From: an uncultured Lachnospiraceae bacterium
GTDB taxonomy: Bacteria; Bacillota; Clostridia; Lachnospirales; Lachnospiraceae
Direction: 5' to 3'
Length of the DNA stretch: 64,000 bases
Assembly: GCA_902789555.1 (NCBI GenBank)
Contig: CADAOF010000008.1
Location: forward strand, 34,101-98,100
This document shows, piece by piece, positions 15,400 through 22,368 of this stretch. The notes below the pieces were generated by a model. It was not told the origin of the DNA and made no database searches. It saw nothing but the letters and a program-made list of their open reading frames with translations. Positions within the stretch are counted from its first letter, which is position 1, and each line of letters begins with the position of its first letter. A program made the position numbers and the translations under genes.

Positions 15400-15435
15400 T
15401 TGACATATTGCAAATAAAGGTGTATACTCATATCA
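15400..15435 (+). promoter_or_regulatory. Rightward promoter of the ribbon-helix-helix gene with matching operator-like motif
   Basis: Plus strand: -35 TTGACA (15400-15405), 17-base spacer, -10 TATACT (15423-15428), embedded in GTGTATACTCATATCA (15420-15435). The near-identical motif at the opposite promoter suggests that one DNA-binding protein, perhaps the RHH product, controls both. Confidence 0.75.
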
Positions 15436-15454
15436 TAGGAAAGGAGGGCTTCCA

Positions 15455-15655
15455 ATGGGCAAGGAAACGGAAGCACAAAAGAGGGCACGGGTGAAATATG
15501 AGGCAGCGAACACGGTGCAGCTGCATTTAAAGCTTAACCTAAAGACCGACGCCGATATTTTGCGGAAGCTTGAAACGGTGCCGAGCAAACAAGGCTATAT
15601 AAAAGACCTGATCCGGGCAGACATTGAGGAAGAGCAGGAGGGGGCGACCGGCTGA
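15455..15655 (+). CDS. Ribbon-helix-helix (Arc-type) DNA-binding protein
   Basis: A 66-residue protein. A basic N-terminus (KRARVKYEAANTVQLHLKLNLKTDADI) supplies the beta-strand, followed by two helices (ILRKLETVPSKQGYIKDLIRADIEEE), the Arc/MetJ-like arrangement common in Firmicutes mobile elements. It acts as a dimer on DNA by family analogy. SD AAAGGAGGG lies eight bases upstream of the ATG. It has its own strong promoter and may autoregulate through the 16-bp motif. Its C-terminal EEEQEGAT is repeated almost exactly in the KGG-type protein further on. Confidence 0.75.
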   Translation: MGKETEAQKRARVKYEAANTVQLHLKLNLKTDADILRKLETVPSKQGYIKDLIRADIEEEQEGATG

Positions 15656-15882
15656 AAGCAGGGGGCAAAATATCACCTTTCAACCTCCTGCCCTCCTGCC
15701 GGGTATCTTCCCCGCTTCAAACATGGCCTTTTTTGTCATTCTGTGCGGGGCTACGTCGCCATTTTTCAATTCTAAAGGCTTCGGCGGTAAATTATGCCCC
15801 GGAGATAGCAAAGGCCGAAAAATGGCGTCCTACGTGCGTATTTTTGGCATAACTTTAGCAGACTAAAGCAGGAGGGCAAACA
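15656..15882 (+). other. Structured non-coding region with nested inverted repeats
   Basis: It contains the double octamer ACCTCCTGCCCTCCTGCCGG (15683-15702), CCCCGC/GCGGGG arms (about 15710 and 15746), the inverted repeat CGCCATTTTTC / GAAAAATGGCG (about 15759-15769 and 15818-15828) around a GGCTTCGGC and GCCCCGGAG core, and CTTTAG-CAGA-CTAAAG (15853-15868) just before the SD of the next gene. It is a candidate transfer origin, replication origin, packaging site or structured RNA. No protein is encoded. Confidence 0.45.
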
Positions 15883-16224
15883 ATGCCGAGGAACCCGAAG
15901 CAAAATGAAAATCTTGAGCAGGGGAAAAAATACCGTTTTCGTCCAGGCGACCAAGCAACGCGAGAGGCCGGACAAAAAGGCGGGATCGCGTCCGGCAAGG
16001 CGCGACGGTTTACCACGATAGCAAGGGAACTGCTGACCGAAGAGGAAAAGCGGCAGATGATCCTTGCGCAAATGGAAAAGGGGAAGCAGGGCGACCCGGC
16101 AGCCTTTAGGATCATGTTGTCTTTCGATACAGAAGAAGAGCAGGAGGGTGCGACGGTTGACGGTTTATCAAAGAGCCTTGAAGAGATCGCGGCAAGCATG
16201 GATGAACCGCCCGAAGAGCCTTGA
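15883..16224 (+). CDS. Phage-type KGG-motif protein (terminase small subunit-like, tentative)
   Basis: A 113-residue basic/acidic protein. The segment AGQKGGIASGKARRFTTIARELL is typical of small Firmicutes phage proteins that resemble terminase small subunits or DUF5681-type DNA-binding proteins. A true DNA-packaging role is unproven: no large terminase is present, though satellites can carry only a small subunit. SD GCAGGAGG lies seven bases before the ATG, and the gene is the last one before attR. It shares the micro-repeat encoding EEEQEGAT with the RHH gene. Confidence 0.5.
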   Translation: MPRNPKQNENLEQGKKYRFRPGDQATREAGQKGGIASGKARRFTTIARELLTEEEKRQMILAQMEKGKQGDPAAFRIMLSFDTEEEQEGATVDGLSKSLEEIAASMDEPPEEP

Positions 16225-16311
16225 AAGCCCTCTTGCAGCCTCCTGCCGGGACTCATTTGCCTATCATTTGCCGGTAAATTACAGGGGGTAAATCGGCCAT
16301 TTTTGGCAAGC

Positions 16312-16333
16312 GTTCGGCTAAAATGTTCGGCTA
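16312..16333 (+). repeat. GTTCGGCTA pair at the attR end
   Basis: Copies at 16312-16320 and 16325-16333, 13 bases apart start to start. This is exactly the spacing of the pair near attL (10147 and 10160), and both pairs read in the same direction. They are likely integrase arm-type sites; the role is inferred. Confidence 0.55.
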
Positions 16334-16414
16334 TTGCGAAAATGAGCATAAAAACGGCCTGATTTTTGACAAACAAAAAAGCCCCGAAATCCCTTGTATT
16401 TCAAGGCTTCCACG

Positions 16415-16492
<78 letters not shown>

Positions 16493-16525
16493 TTATGCAG
16501 CGGCGCTTTTCGCCGCGCAAGGTGT

Positions 16526-16554
16526 AATATACAATAATCTTTTCTGCTTGTCAA
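16526..16554 (-). promoter_or_regulatory. Promoter of tRNA-Thr
   Basis: Minus strand: -35 TTGACA (16549-16554), 17-base spacer, -10 TATATT (16526-16531). Confidence 0.8.
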
Positions 16555-16576
16555 CACATTTTTCAGGAAAAATCAG

Positions 16577-16605
16577 TTGACAGTGACAACCTTTTATTGT
16601 ACAAT
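16577..16605 (+). promoter_or_regulatory. Promoter of the Gly-His-Gln-Lys tRNA operon
   Basis: Plus strand: -35 TTGACA (16577-16582), 17-base spacer, -10 TACAAT (16600-16605), 25 bases before tRNA-Gly. Confidence 0.8.
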
Positions 16606-16629
16606 CTCCCTTGCGCTGTTTAAGGACGC

Positions 16630-16700
16630 GCGGGTGTAGTTCAATGGTAGAACACCAGCCTTCCAAGCTGGACACGTGGGTTCGATTCCCATCACCCGCT
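16630..16700 (+). tRNA. tRNA-Gly (anticodon TCC)
   Basis: 71 bases; acceptor GCGGGTG / CACCCGC, anticodon stem CCAGC / GCTGG around CTTCCAA, T-arm GTGGG-TTCGATT-CCCAT. No CCA encoded. Confidence 0.97.
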
Positions 16701-16728
16701 TATCCGCAGCGCCGGCGTGGACCGCATG

Positions 16729-16801
16729 GTGGGTTTAGCACAGTTGGCAGGGCGTCAGATTGTGGTTCTGAAGGTCGTGGGTTCGAGCCCCACAACCCAC
16801 C
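16729..16801 (+). tRNA. tRNA-His (anticodon GTG)
   Basis: 73 bases; acceptor GTGGGTT / AACCCAC, anticodon loop TTGTGGT. An encoded G at 16728 can serve as the G-1 that pairs with C73, as is typical of tRNA-His. No CCA encoded. Confidence 0.96.
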
Positions 16802-16805
16802 CTAT

Positions 16806-16877
16806 TGGGCTATAGCCAAGCGGTAAGGCACAGGACTTTGACTCCTGCATTCGTTGGTCCGAATCCAACTAGCCCAG
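16806..16877 (+). tRNA. tRNA-Gln (anticodon TTG)
   Basis: 72 bases; acceptor TGGGCTA / TAGCCCA, anticodon stem CAGGA / TCCTG around CTTTGAC. No CCA encoded. Confidence 0.96.
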
Positions 16878-16918
16878 CTGGTCTCGGACAACGCGGAAGC
16901 CTGGCCCAAGACAAAAAC

Positions 16919-16991
16919 GGGCGATTAGCTCAGTCGGTAGAGCACTTGACTTTTAATCAAGTTGTCGGGGGTTCAAATCCCCCATCGCTCA
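16919..16991 (+). tRNA. tRNA-Lys (anticodon TTT)
   Basis: 73 bases; acceptor GGGCGAT / ATCGCTC with one G-T pair, anticodon stem CTTGA / TCAAG around CTTTTAA. It is the last tRNA of the cluster. Confidence 0.97.
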
Positions 16992-16992
16992 G

Positions 16993-17026
16993 AAAAAACG
17001 ACCTCCGTCAGGAAGCCGTTTTTTTG
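16993..17026 (+). terminator. Terminator of the tRNA operon
   Basis: AAAAAACG...TCC-GTCA-GGA...CGTTTTTTT hairpin directly after tRNA-Lys, ending in seven T. Confidence 0.7.
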
Positions 17027-17083
17027 TTTCATAAAAGCCTTAACTGTTCCTGCTTAAATGAAAGGGTCAGCAGCTTTTTTCAT

Positions 17084-17109
17084 GCCCGGGGTCTTCACCC
17101 GGGCTTTTT
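17084..17109 (+). terminator. Second hairpin terminator
   Basis: Perfect 7-bp stem GCCCGGG / CCCGGGC with loop GTCTTCA and a TTTTT tail. The stretch between the tRNA terminator and the small membrane gene holds nothing else I recognise. Confidence 0.75.
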
Positions 17110-17220
17110 CTTTTCTTTGCGGCTTCTTAATGCCGCTCTCTTCTTTCTTAACGCCTTCTTGGCTGATTATTTTTCCGTCCGGGTCTACAATCAAATCAGT
17201 ATTTTCAAGGAGGAACGGCC

Positions 17221-17439
17221 ATGCGTTCGATCATTATCTTTCTGCTGTATTTTGCAGCTGCTGCTCTTTGTTTTTTCCTGATCAATTCCAGAAAGAAGGA
17301 CTGGGAGATCGGCCTGTCCGATACGGTCGGCCTGAGCATCCTCTGGCCGTTGTTTCTTCTCATGGTCGTCGACTGGGGAACCGGCTATCTGTTCGACGTC
17401 ATCAGCGACAGAATCGGCAGACTTTTCCAAAAAAACTGA
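17221..17439 (+). CDS. Small two-helix membrane protein
   Basis: A 72-residue hypothetical protein with two hydrophobic segments (residues 3-22 and about 37-57) and a short cytoplasmic link (NSRKKDWEIGLSD). SD AAGGAGG lies nine bases before the ATG. It precedes the hydrogenase operon but is separated from it by about 210 bases and a hairpin (17571-17595), so cotranscription is uncertain. Confidence 0.6.
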   Translation: MRSIIIFLLYFAAAALCFFLINSRKKDWEIGLSDTVGLSILWPLFLLMVVDWGTGYLFDVISDRIGRLFQKN

Positions 17440-17570
17440 TAAAGGCGGAACACAAAAGAATCGAAAGTCTTTCAGGTTTTTTCTGCCGTTTCACAAGTCA
17501 CAACTCTGTACAAATCGTGACATTTCGTATAAAATATCCCCGAAGTACCGAAATTGCATATTGCACCTCA

Positions 17571-17595
17571 GGCAGAGCGGCTTATTCACTCTGCC
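17571..17595 (+). terminator. Hairpin upstream of hydC (attenuator or terminator)
   Basis: Perfect 7-bp stem GGCAGAG / CTCTGCC with an 11-base loop, followed by GGGGCGTTTTG. It lies in the hydC leader, after an AT-rich segment with TATAAAAT (17529-17536) that may be the hydC -10 region but has no good -35. Confidence 0.4.
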
Positions 17596-17649
17596 GGGGC
17601 GTTTTGTGGCTTTTCGGCAGTTTTTTGCAGCAAGGGAGGATTAGCACCA

Positions 17650-18144
17650 ATGGATGCAAGCAATGCGATGCTGCAGCGCGTAGAGGAAATCATCGATTCC
17701 TACGGCTGCAAACGTGAAAACATCATCGCGATCATGCAGGACATTCAGGCCGAATACAAGTATCTGAGCCGTGAGACCCTGGAAAAGATCGCGGAAAAAC
17801 TCGGCATCGGTGTTGCCAAGGTCTACAGCGTAGCCACGTTCTATGAGAACTTCTCGCTGGAAGCCAAGGGAAAGTACATCGTCAAGGTGTGCAACGGCAC
17901 GGCCTGCCACGTCCGCAAGTCCCAGCCGATCTACGACGGCCTGCGTGAGTATCTGCAGCTGGAAGGCAAGCAGAAAACTTCCGCCGATCAGCTTTTCACG
18001 CTGGAGACCGTTGCCTGTCTGGGCGCCTGTTCGCTGGCTCCGGCCATGACGATCAACGATGAAGTTCATGCAAAGATGACGCCTGAGTCGGCGATCGCTC
18101 TGCTGGAGGACATCCGCAGGAAGGAGGCCGTGCAAAATGCCTGA
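17650..18144 (+). CDS. hydC: NADH-dependent [FeFe] hydrogenase subunit C (NuoE-like)
   Basis: A 164-residue thioredoxin-like [2Fe-2S] protein. The cluster ligands are seen in VCNGTACHVR and VACLGACSLAP (four cysteines in NuoE spacing). The N-terminal helical domain (QDIQAEYKYLSRETLEKIAE) is typical of NuoE/HydC. The start at 17650 is favoured by SD GGAGG. It is the smallest subunit of the trimeric HydABC complex, which in characterised relatives couples NADH and reduced ferredoxin oxidation to H2 formation. It overlaps hydB by eight bases. Confidence 0.93.
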   Translation: MDASNAMLQRVEEIIDSYGCKRENIIAIMQDIQAEYKYLSRETLEKIAEKLGIGVAKVYSVATFYENFSLEAKGKYIVKVCNGTACHVRKSQPIYDGLREYLQLEGKQKTSADQLFTLETVACLGACSLAPAMTINDEVHAKMTPESAIALLEDIRRKEAVQNA

Positions 18145-20029
18145 ATGCGCTCTGACCCGTACGCAGTTCCATCTTCTGCAGACGGAGTCGAAGGATCTTC
18201 TGGCTGCCCAGAAGCTTAAGGTTCTTGTCTGTGCCGGGACCGGCTGCGTTGCCAACGGTTCCATGAAAGTCTACGATACCCTGAAGGCCGCCTGTGAAAC
18301 CCGCGGCCTGAACGTGTGCGTCGCCCTGCGTGAGGAAGGCGGGGAGAACAGCGTTCACTTAAAGAAAAGCGGCTGCCACGGCTTCTGCGAGATCGGCCCG
18401 CTCGTCAGCATTGAACCGCTTGACATTCTCTATACCCACGTCCATCCGGAAGACTGTGAAGAGATCATTGAAAAGACGCTGCTCGGCGGAGAAGTCATCG
18501 ACCGCCTGCTGTACCACAAGGACGGCCAGGCCTATCAGAGACGCGACGACATCCCCTTCTACAAGCTGCAGCACCGCATCGTTCTGCGGGACAGCGGCAA
18601 GAGCGACGCCGAAGAGATCCTGGAATACATTGCGAACGGCGGCTATTCCGCTTTTGAGAAAGCGCTGTTTGAGATGAACGGCGAAGAGATCTGCAAGACG
18701 ATCTCCGATTCCGGCCTGCGCGGACGCGGCGGCGGCGGATTCCCGGCCGGCCGCAAGTGGGAAAGCGTGCGCCGGAACGTTTCCGACGTCAAGTACGTCG
18801 TCTGCAACGGTGACGAGGGTGACCCCGGCGCTTTCATGGACCAGGGCGTCATGGAAGGCAATCCCCACAGCGTGATCGAAGGCATGCTGATCGCGGGCGT
18901 TGCCACCGGCGCCACCGAAGGCTACATCTACGTTCGCGCGGAATATCCTCTCGCGGTGAAGCGTCTGCGGATCGCCATCGCGAAGGCCGAAGAACTGGGC
19001 CTTCTGGGCGACAACATCATGGGCAGCGGCTTCAGCTTCCACATGCACATCAACCGCGGCGCAGGCGCGTTCGTCTGCGGCGAAGGCAGCGCGCTGACCT
19101 CTTCCATCGAAGGCAAGCGCGGCATGCCGCGTGTCAAACCGCCCCGCACCGTGGACAAGGGCCTCTGGGCGAAGCCTACCGTTCTGAACAACGTCGAGAC
19201 CTACGCCAACGTGCCGCAGATCGTGCTGAACGGCGCCGGCTGGTACCGCAGCGTGGGCACGGAGAACTCCCCGGGCACGAAGACCTTTGCCCTGACGGGC
19301 AACGTGGTCAATACCGGCCTCGTTGAAGTCCCCATGGGCACGACGCTCCGCCAGGTCATCTACGACATCGGCGGCGGCATCAAGGACGGCAAGAAGTTCA
19401 AGGCCGTGCAGATCGGCGGTCCCTCCGGCGGCTGCCTTACCGAGGAACATCTGGACCTGCCCCTTGATTTCGACTCCCTGAAGAAGGTCGGCGCGATCAT
19501 CGGCTCCGGCGGCATGGTCGTCATGGACGAGGATACCTGCATGGTCGAAGTGGCCCGCTTCTTCATGAATTTCACCCAGAACGAAAGCTGCGGCAAGTGC
19601 GTTCCCTGCCGGGAAGGCACCAAGCGCATGCTGGAGATCCTGGAACGCATCATCCGCAATGAAGGCGAACTGGAAGATCTGGATACGCTGGAAAGCCTGG
19701 CGAATACCATTACGGAAGCGTCTCTGTGCGGTCTGGGGCAGACGGCCTGCAAGCCCGTTCTCAGCACCCTGAAGTATTTCCGCAACGAATATCTTGCTCA
19801 CGTTGTCGATAAGCACTGCCCGCACTGCAACGGCCGGAAGCGTCACCTGGAGATCAATCCGAAGCTGTGCCGCGGCTGCGGCAAGTGCAAGCGGAACTGC
19901 CCGATGGAAGCCATCTCCGGCGAACTCAGGCAGCCGCATACCATTGACGTCACGAAGTGCATCCACTGCGGCGCCTGCTGGGGCGCCTGCCCGTTCGGTG
20001 CCATCGACGCCATTGAAGAGGAGGGTTAA
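18137..20029 (+). CDS. hydB: NADH-dependent [FeFe] hydrogenase subunit B (NuoF-like flavoprotein)
   Basis: A 630-residue protein. Residues 25-115 form a thioredoxin-like [2Fe-2S] domain (CAGTGC...KSGCHGFCEIGP). Residues 170-560 form the NuoF core, with the glycine-rich NADH site GLRGRGGGGFPAGRKW, the FMN/NADH segment CNGDEGDPGAFMD and the [4Fe-4S] motif ESCGKCVPCREG...C. The C-terminus adds two ferredoxin [4Fe-4S] clusters (CRGCGKCKRNCP and CIHCGACWGACP). This is the standard bifurcating-hydrogenase layout: it oxidises or reduces NAD(H) and passes electrons to HydA. The gene lies between hydC (overlap of eight bases) and hydA (gap of four). Confidence 0.95.
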   Translation: MPECALTRTQFHLLQTESKDLLAAQKLKVLVCAGTGCVANGSMKVYDTLKAACETRGLNVCVALREEGGENSVHLKKSGCHGFCEIGPLVSIEPLDILYTHVHPEDCEEIIEKTLLGGEVIDRLLYHKDGQAYQRRDDIPFYKLQHRIVLRDSGKSDAEEILEYIANGGYSAFEKALFEMNGEEICKTISDSGLRGRGGGGFPAGRKWESVRRNVSDVKYVVCNGDEGDPGAFMDQGVMEGNPHSVIEGMLIAGVATGATEGYIYVRAEYPLAVKRLRIAIAKAEELGLLGDNIMGSGFSFHMHINRGAGAFVCGEGSALTSSIEGKRGMPRVKPPRTVDKGLWAKPTVLNNVETYANVPQIVLNGAGWYRSVGTENSPGTKTFALTGNVVNTGLVEVPMGTTLRQVIYDIGGGIKDGKKFKAVQIGGPSGGCLTEEHLDLPLDFDSLKKVGAIIGSGGMVVMDEDTCMVEVARFFMNFTQNESCGKCVPCREGTKRMLEILERIIRNEGELEDLDTLESLANTITEASLCGLGQTACKPVLSTLKYFRNEYLAHVVDKHCPHCNGRKRHLEINPKLCRGCGKCKRNCPMEAISGELRQPHTIDVTKCIHCGACWGACPFGAIDAIEEEG

Positions 20030-20033
20030 GGCC

Positions 20034-21731
20034 ATGGCTAAAGGTGTAATGATCATTGACGGACAGCGCGTACCTTTCGACGGAGAAAAGAACGTTCTCG
20101 CCGTCATCCGCAAAGCCGGCATCGAAATGCCTACCTTCTGCTATCACTCCGACCTGTCCACCTACGGCGCCTGCCGCATGTGCATCGTGGAAGACGAGCG
20201 GGGCAAGATCGACGCCTCCTGCTCGCTGGAGCCCCGCAACGGGATGGTGATCAAGACCAATTCCGCCCGCCTGCTGAAACACCGCCGCACCATTCTGGAA
20301 CTGCTGCTGGCCTCTCACAACTGCAACTGCACGACCTGCGAAAAGAGCGGCAAGTGCCATCTGCAGGCCCTGGCGCATCAGTTCGGCGTCCGGCACGTCC
20401 GCTTCACCGATACCCGCGAAGCCGCTAAGATCGACAGTTCATCTCCCGCCGTCGTGCGCGACCCGAACAAGTGCATCCTCTGCGGCGACTGCGTGCGCGT
20501 CTGCGAAGAGATGCAGGGCATGAACATCATCGACTTCGTGAACCGCGGCTCCCAGATGCGGGTCGCGCCCCCCTTCGGACGCATGCTCAGTGAGACCAAC
20601 TGCATCAGCTGCGGTCAGTGTGCGGCTGTGTGCCCGGTCGGCGCCATCACCGTAAAGAACGAGATCGGCGACGCCTGGCGCGCCATCCACGACCCGAAGC
20701 TGCGGACCGTGGTCCAGATCGCTCCCGCCGTGCGTGTTGCGGTCGGCGAAGCCTTCGGCCTGCCGGCCGGGGACAACGTGCTGCACCGCCTGGTCACCGC
20801 CCTGAAGCTGATGGGCGTGGACGAGGTCTACGACACCACCTTCGGTGCGGACTTCACCACCATCTCCGAGGCGGAGGAATTCAAGGCACGCCTTCAGGCT
20901 GGCGGCCCGTTCCCGATGTTCACCTCCTGCTGCCCTGCCTGGGTCAAGTATCTGGAGAAGGAAAATCCGAAGTATCTGCACAACATTTCCACCTGCAAGT
21001 CCCCGATGGAAATGTTCGCCGCCATCCTCCGCGACAAGTATGCCGCCAAGGACGCCGAAGACGGCAAGCGCACCTATCATATCGCGATCATGCCCTGCAC
21101 GGCCAAGAAAATGGAAGCCGCCCGTGAGGAATTCAAGCATGACGGCCGGCCCGACGTCGACCTGGTCCTGACCACCCGCGAGATCGTCGACATGATCAAT
21201 GAAAGCGGCATCCGTCTGGAAGAACTGGACATGGAAGCGCCCGATCTGCCGTTCGGCATGGGATCCGGCTCCGCCAATATCTACGGCGTGACCGGCGGCG
21301 TGGCCGAAGCGGTCGTCCGCCACTGTGTCCCGGACAAGTCCAGGAATGCCCTGCGTGAGATCGCCGAGCTCGGTCTGCGCGGCGACGAAGCCCGCAAGGA
21401 AGTCACCGTCCACCTGGGCGATCAGGAACTGAAGATCGCCGTGGTCCACGGCCTCGTGAACGCCCGTAAACTGCTCAAGGAAATGGACGAGGGCAAGGCC
21501 TTCTTCCACCTGGTCGAAGTCATGACCTGCCACGGCGGCTGCGTTGGCGGTGCTGGACAGCCCGACGGCCTGAATGCCGTCAAGATCAGACGCGGCGAAG
21601 GCCTGCACGCGATCGACGACGCTTCCCTTGTGAAGCGCGCGGAACGCAACCCGGTGGTCAGCGCCCTCTTAAACGAGATGGGTGAACACAAGGCTCACGA
21701 GCTGCTGCACGTCAGCTACGTCAAGGATTAA
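20034..21731 (+). CDS. hydA: [FeFe] hydrogenase catalytic subunit
   Basis: A 565-residue protein. The N-terminal [2Fe-2S] ferredoxin domain (CYHSDLSTYGACRMC) is followed by the His-Cys3 cluster motif (HNCNCTTCEKSGKC), two [4Fe-4S] clusters (CILCGDCVRVC and CISCGQCAAVCP) and the H-cluster domain with TSCCPAW, MPCTAKKMEA and VMTCHGGCVGGAGQP. The last motif differs from the usual MACxGGCxxGGGQP at two places (Thr for Ala, Ala for Gly). It forms H2 or takes it up in the cytoplasm with HydB and HydC. The start at 20034 follows GAGGAGGG in the hydB 3' end. No maturation genes (hydE, F, G) lie in this window. Confidence 0.95.
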   Translation: MAKGVMIIDGQRVPFDGEKNVLAVIRKAGIEMPTFCYHSDLSTYGACRMCIVEDERGKIDASCSLEPRNGMVIKTNSARLLKHRRTILELLLASHNCNCTTCEKSGKCHLQALAHQFGVRHVRFTDTREAAKIDSSSPAVVRDPNKCILCGDCVRVCEEMQGMNIIDFVNRGSQMRVAPPFGRMLSETNCISCGQCAAVCPVGAITVKNEIGDAWRAIHDPKLRTVVQIAPAVRVAVGEAFGLPAGDNVLHRLVTALKLMGVDEVYDTTFGADFTTISEAEEFKARLQAGGPFPMFTSCCPAWVKYLEKENPKYLHNISTCKSPMEMFAAILRDKYAAKDAEDGKRTYHIAIMPCTAKKMEAAREEFKHDGRPDVDLVLTTREIVDMINESGIRLEELDMEAPDLPFGMGSGSANIYGVTGGVAEAVVRHCVPDKSRNALREIAELGLRGDEARKEVTVHLGDQELKIAVVHGLVNARKLLKEMDEGKAFFHLVEVMTCHGGCVGGAGQPDGLNAVKIRRGEGLHAIDDASLVKRAERNPVVSALLNEMGEHKAHELLHVSYVKD

Positions 21732-21766
21732 GGCGCAAAAGCGCATTTCCGAAACACATGAAAAGA

Positions 21767-21798
21767 GGGTCCTGCATCCGGTGATGCAGGGCCCTTTT
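21767..21798 (+). terminator. Terminator of the hydCBA operon
   Basis: Twelve-bp stem GGGTCCTGCATC / GATGCAGGGCCC (one G-T pair) with loop CGGT and a TTTT tail. Confidence 0.9.
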
Positions 21799-21859
21799 GA
21801 TATCCCGCTGCTTGGGCCCCTGTTTTGCGAAAGCTCCGCAAGGGGCGGCATCCGCTTTT

Positions 21860-22339
21860 TTACACACCAGTCCCGGTGTGCGGTTCCTCCTCGTTTAGTA
21901 TTTCCGAGGCTTTCCTTATGGCAAAGCAGACGGCGTCCGTACAGGTCTGGTGAAACAGATCCTGTTCAATGATCTTCGGCCGGTCCTCTTCCACGGAAGG
22001 ATCCAGACCGCCCAGGATCTCCGGGCAGCGGATGCTGCCGAATTCCGCGGCAAAATCGCGCTCAAAGGCCTTGATCTTTTCTTTCAGAAGCACGGCCTTA
22101 TCGCCATCGCCGAGCCGGCTCGGACCGTATTTCAGCCCGAGCGCCATCTTGGCGCCGGAGACGCAGCCGCAGAAATTGTTCCGTTCATAGTGGCCGCAGA
22201 AACCGGATGCGATCTTCCGCGCCGTTTCCTTATCCATGCCCGTCCACCATTCGGCGAGTTCGCCGAACACGGACATGGCGCAGCAGACACCGTGCCCGAA
22301 GCGTCCGCGGATCTCTTCAATATTCGGTTCAAGCCCCAT
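21860..22339 (-). CDS. C_GCAxxG_C_C family putative redox protein
   Basis: A 159-residue protein with the spaced cysteines of this family: HGVCCAMSVFGEL, FCGHYERNNFCGCVSGAKMALGLKYG, GSIRCPEILGG and a late TCTDAVCF. The start at 22339 follows GGAAGGAG by eight bases. Family members are thought to be redox-active or metal-binding; the function is unknown. It follows the phosphodiester glycosidase gene by 29 bases on the same strand and may share its transcript, though a link in function is not evident. It converges on the hydrogenase operon. Confidence 0.8.
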   Translation of the reverse strand: MGLEPNIEEIRGRFGHGVCCAMSVFGELAEWWTGMDKETARKIASGFCGHYERNNFCGCVSGAKMALGLKYGPSRLGDGDKAVLLKEKIKAFERDFAAEFGSIRCPEILGGLDPSVEEDRPKIIEQDLFHQTCTDAVCFAIRKASEILNEEEPHTGTGV

Positions 22340-22368
22340 GGCATGCACTCCTTCCCGTGTAATGTGCT

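Noticed and set aside
16611-17281. Plus-strand open frames across the tRNA cluster
   Set aside because: They read through four perfect tRNA cloverleaves; any protein would be an artefact.
17444-17649. Riboswitch upstream of hydC
   Set aside because: Only a simple 7-bp hairpin is seen; I recognise no known aptamer core.
18359-20122. 587-residue minus-strand open frame opposite hydB
   Set aside because: GC-rich shadow of hydB; composition is Ala/Asp/His/Val-rich without any family motif.
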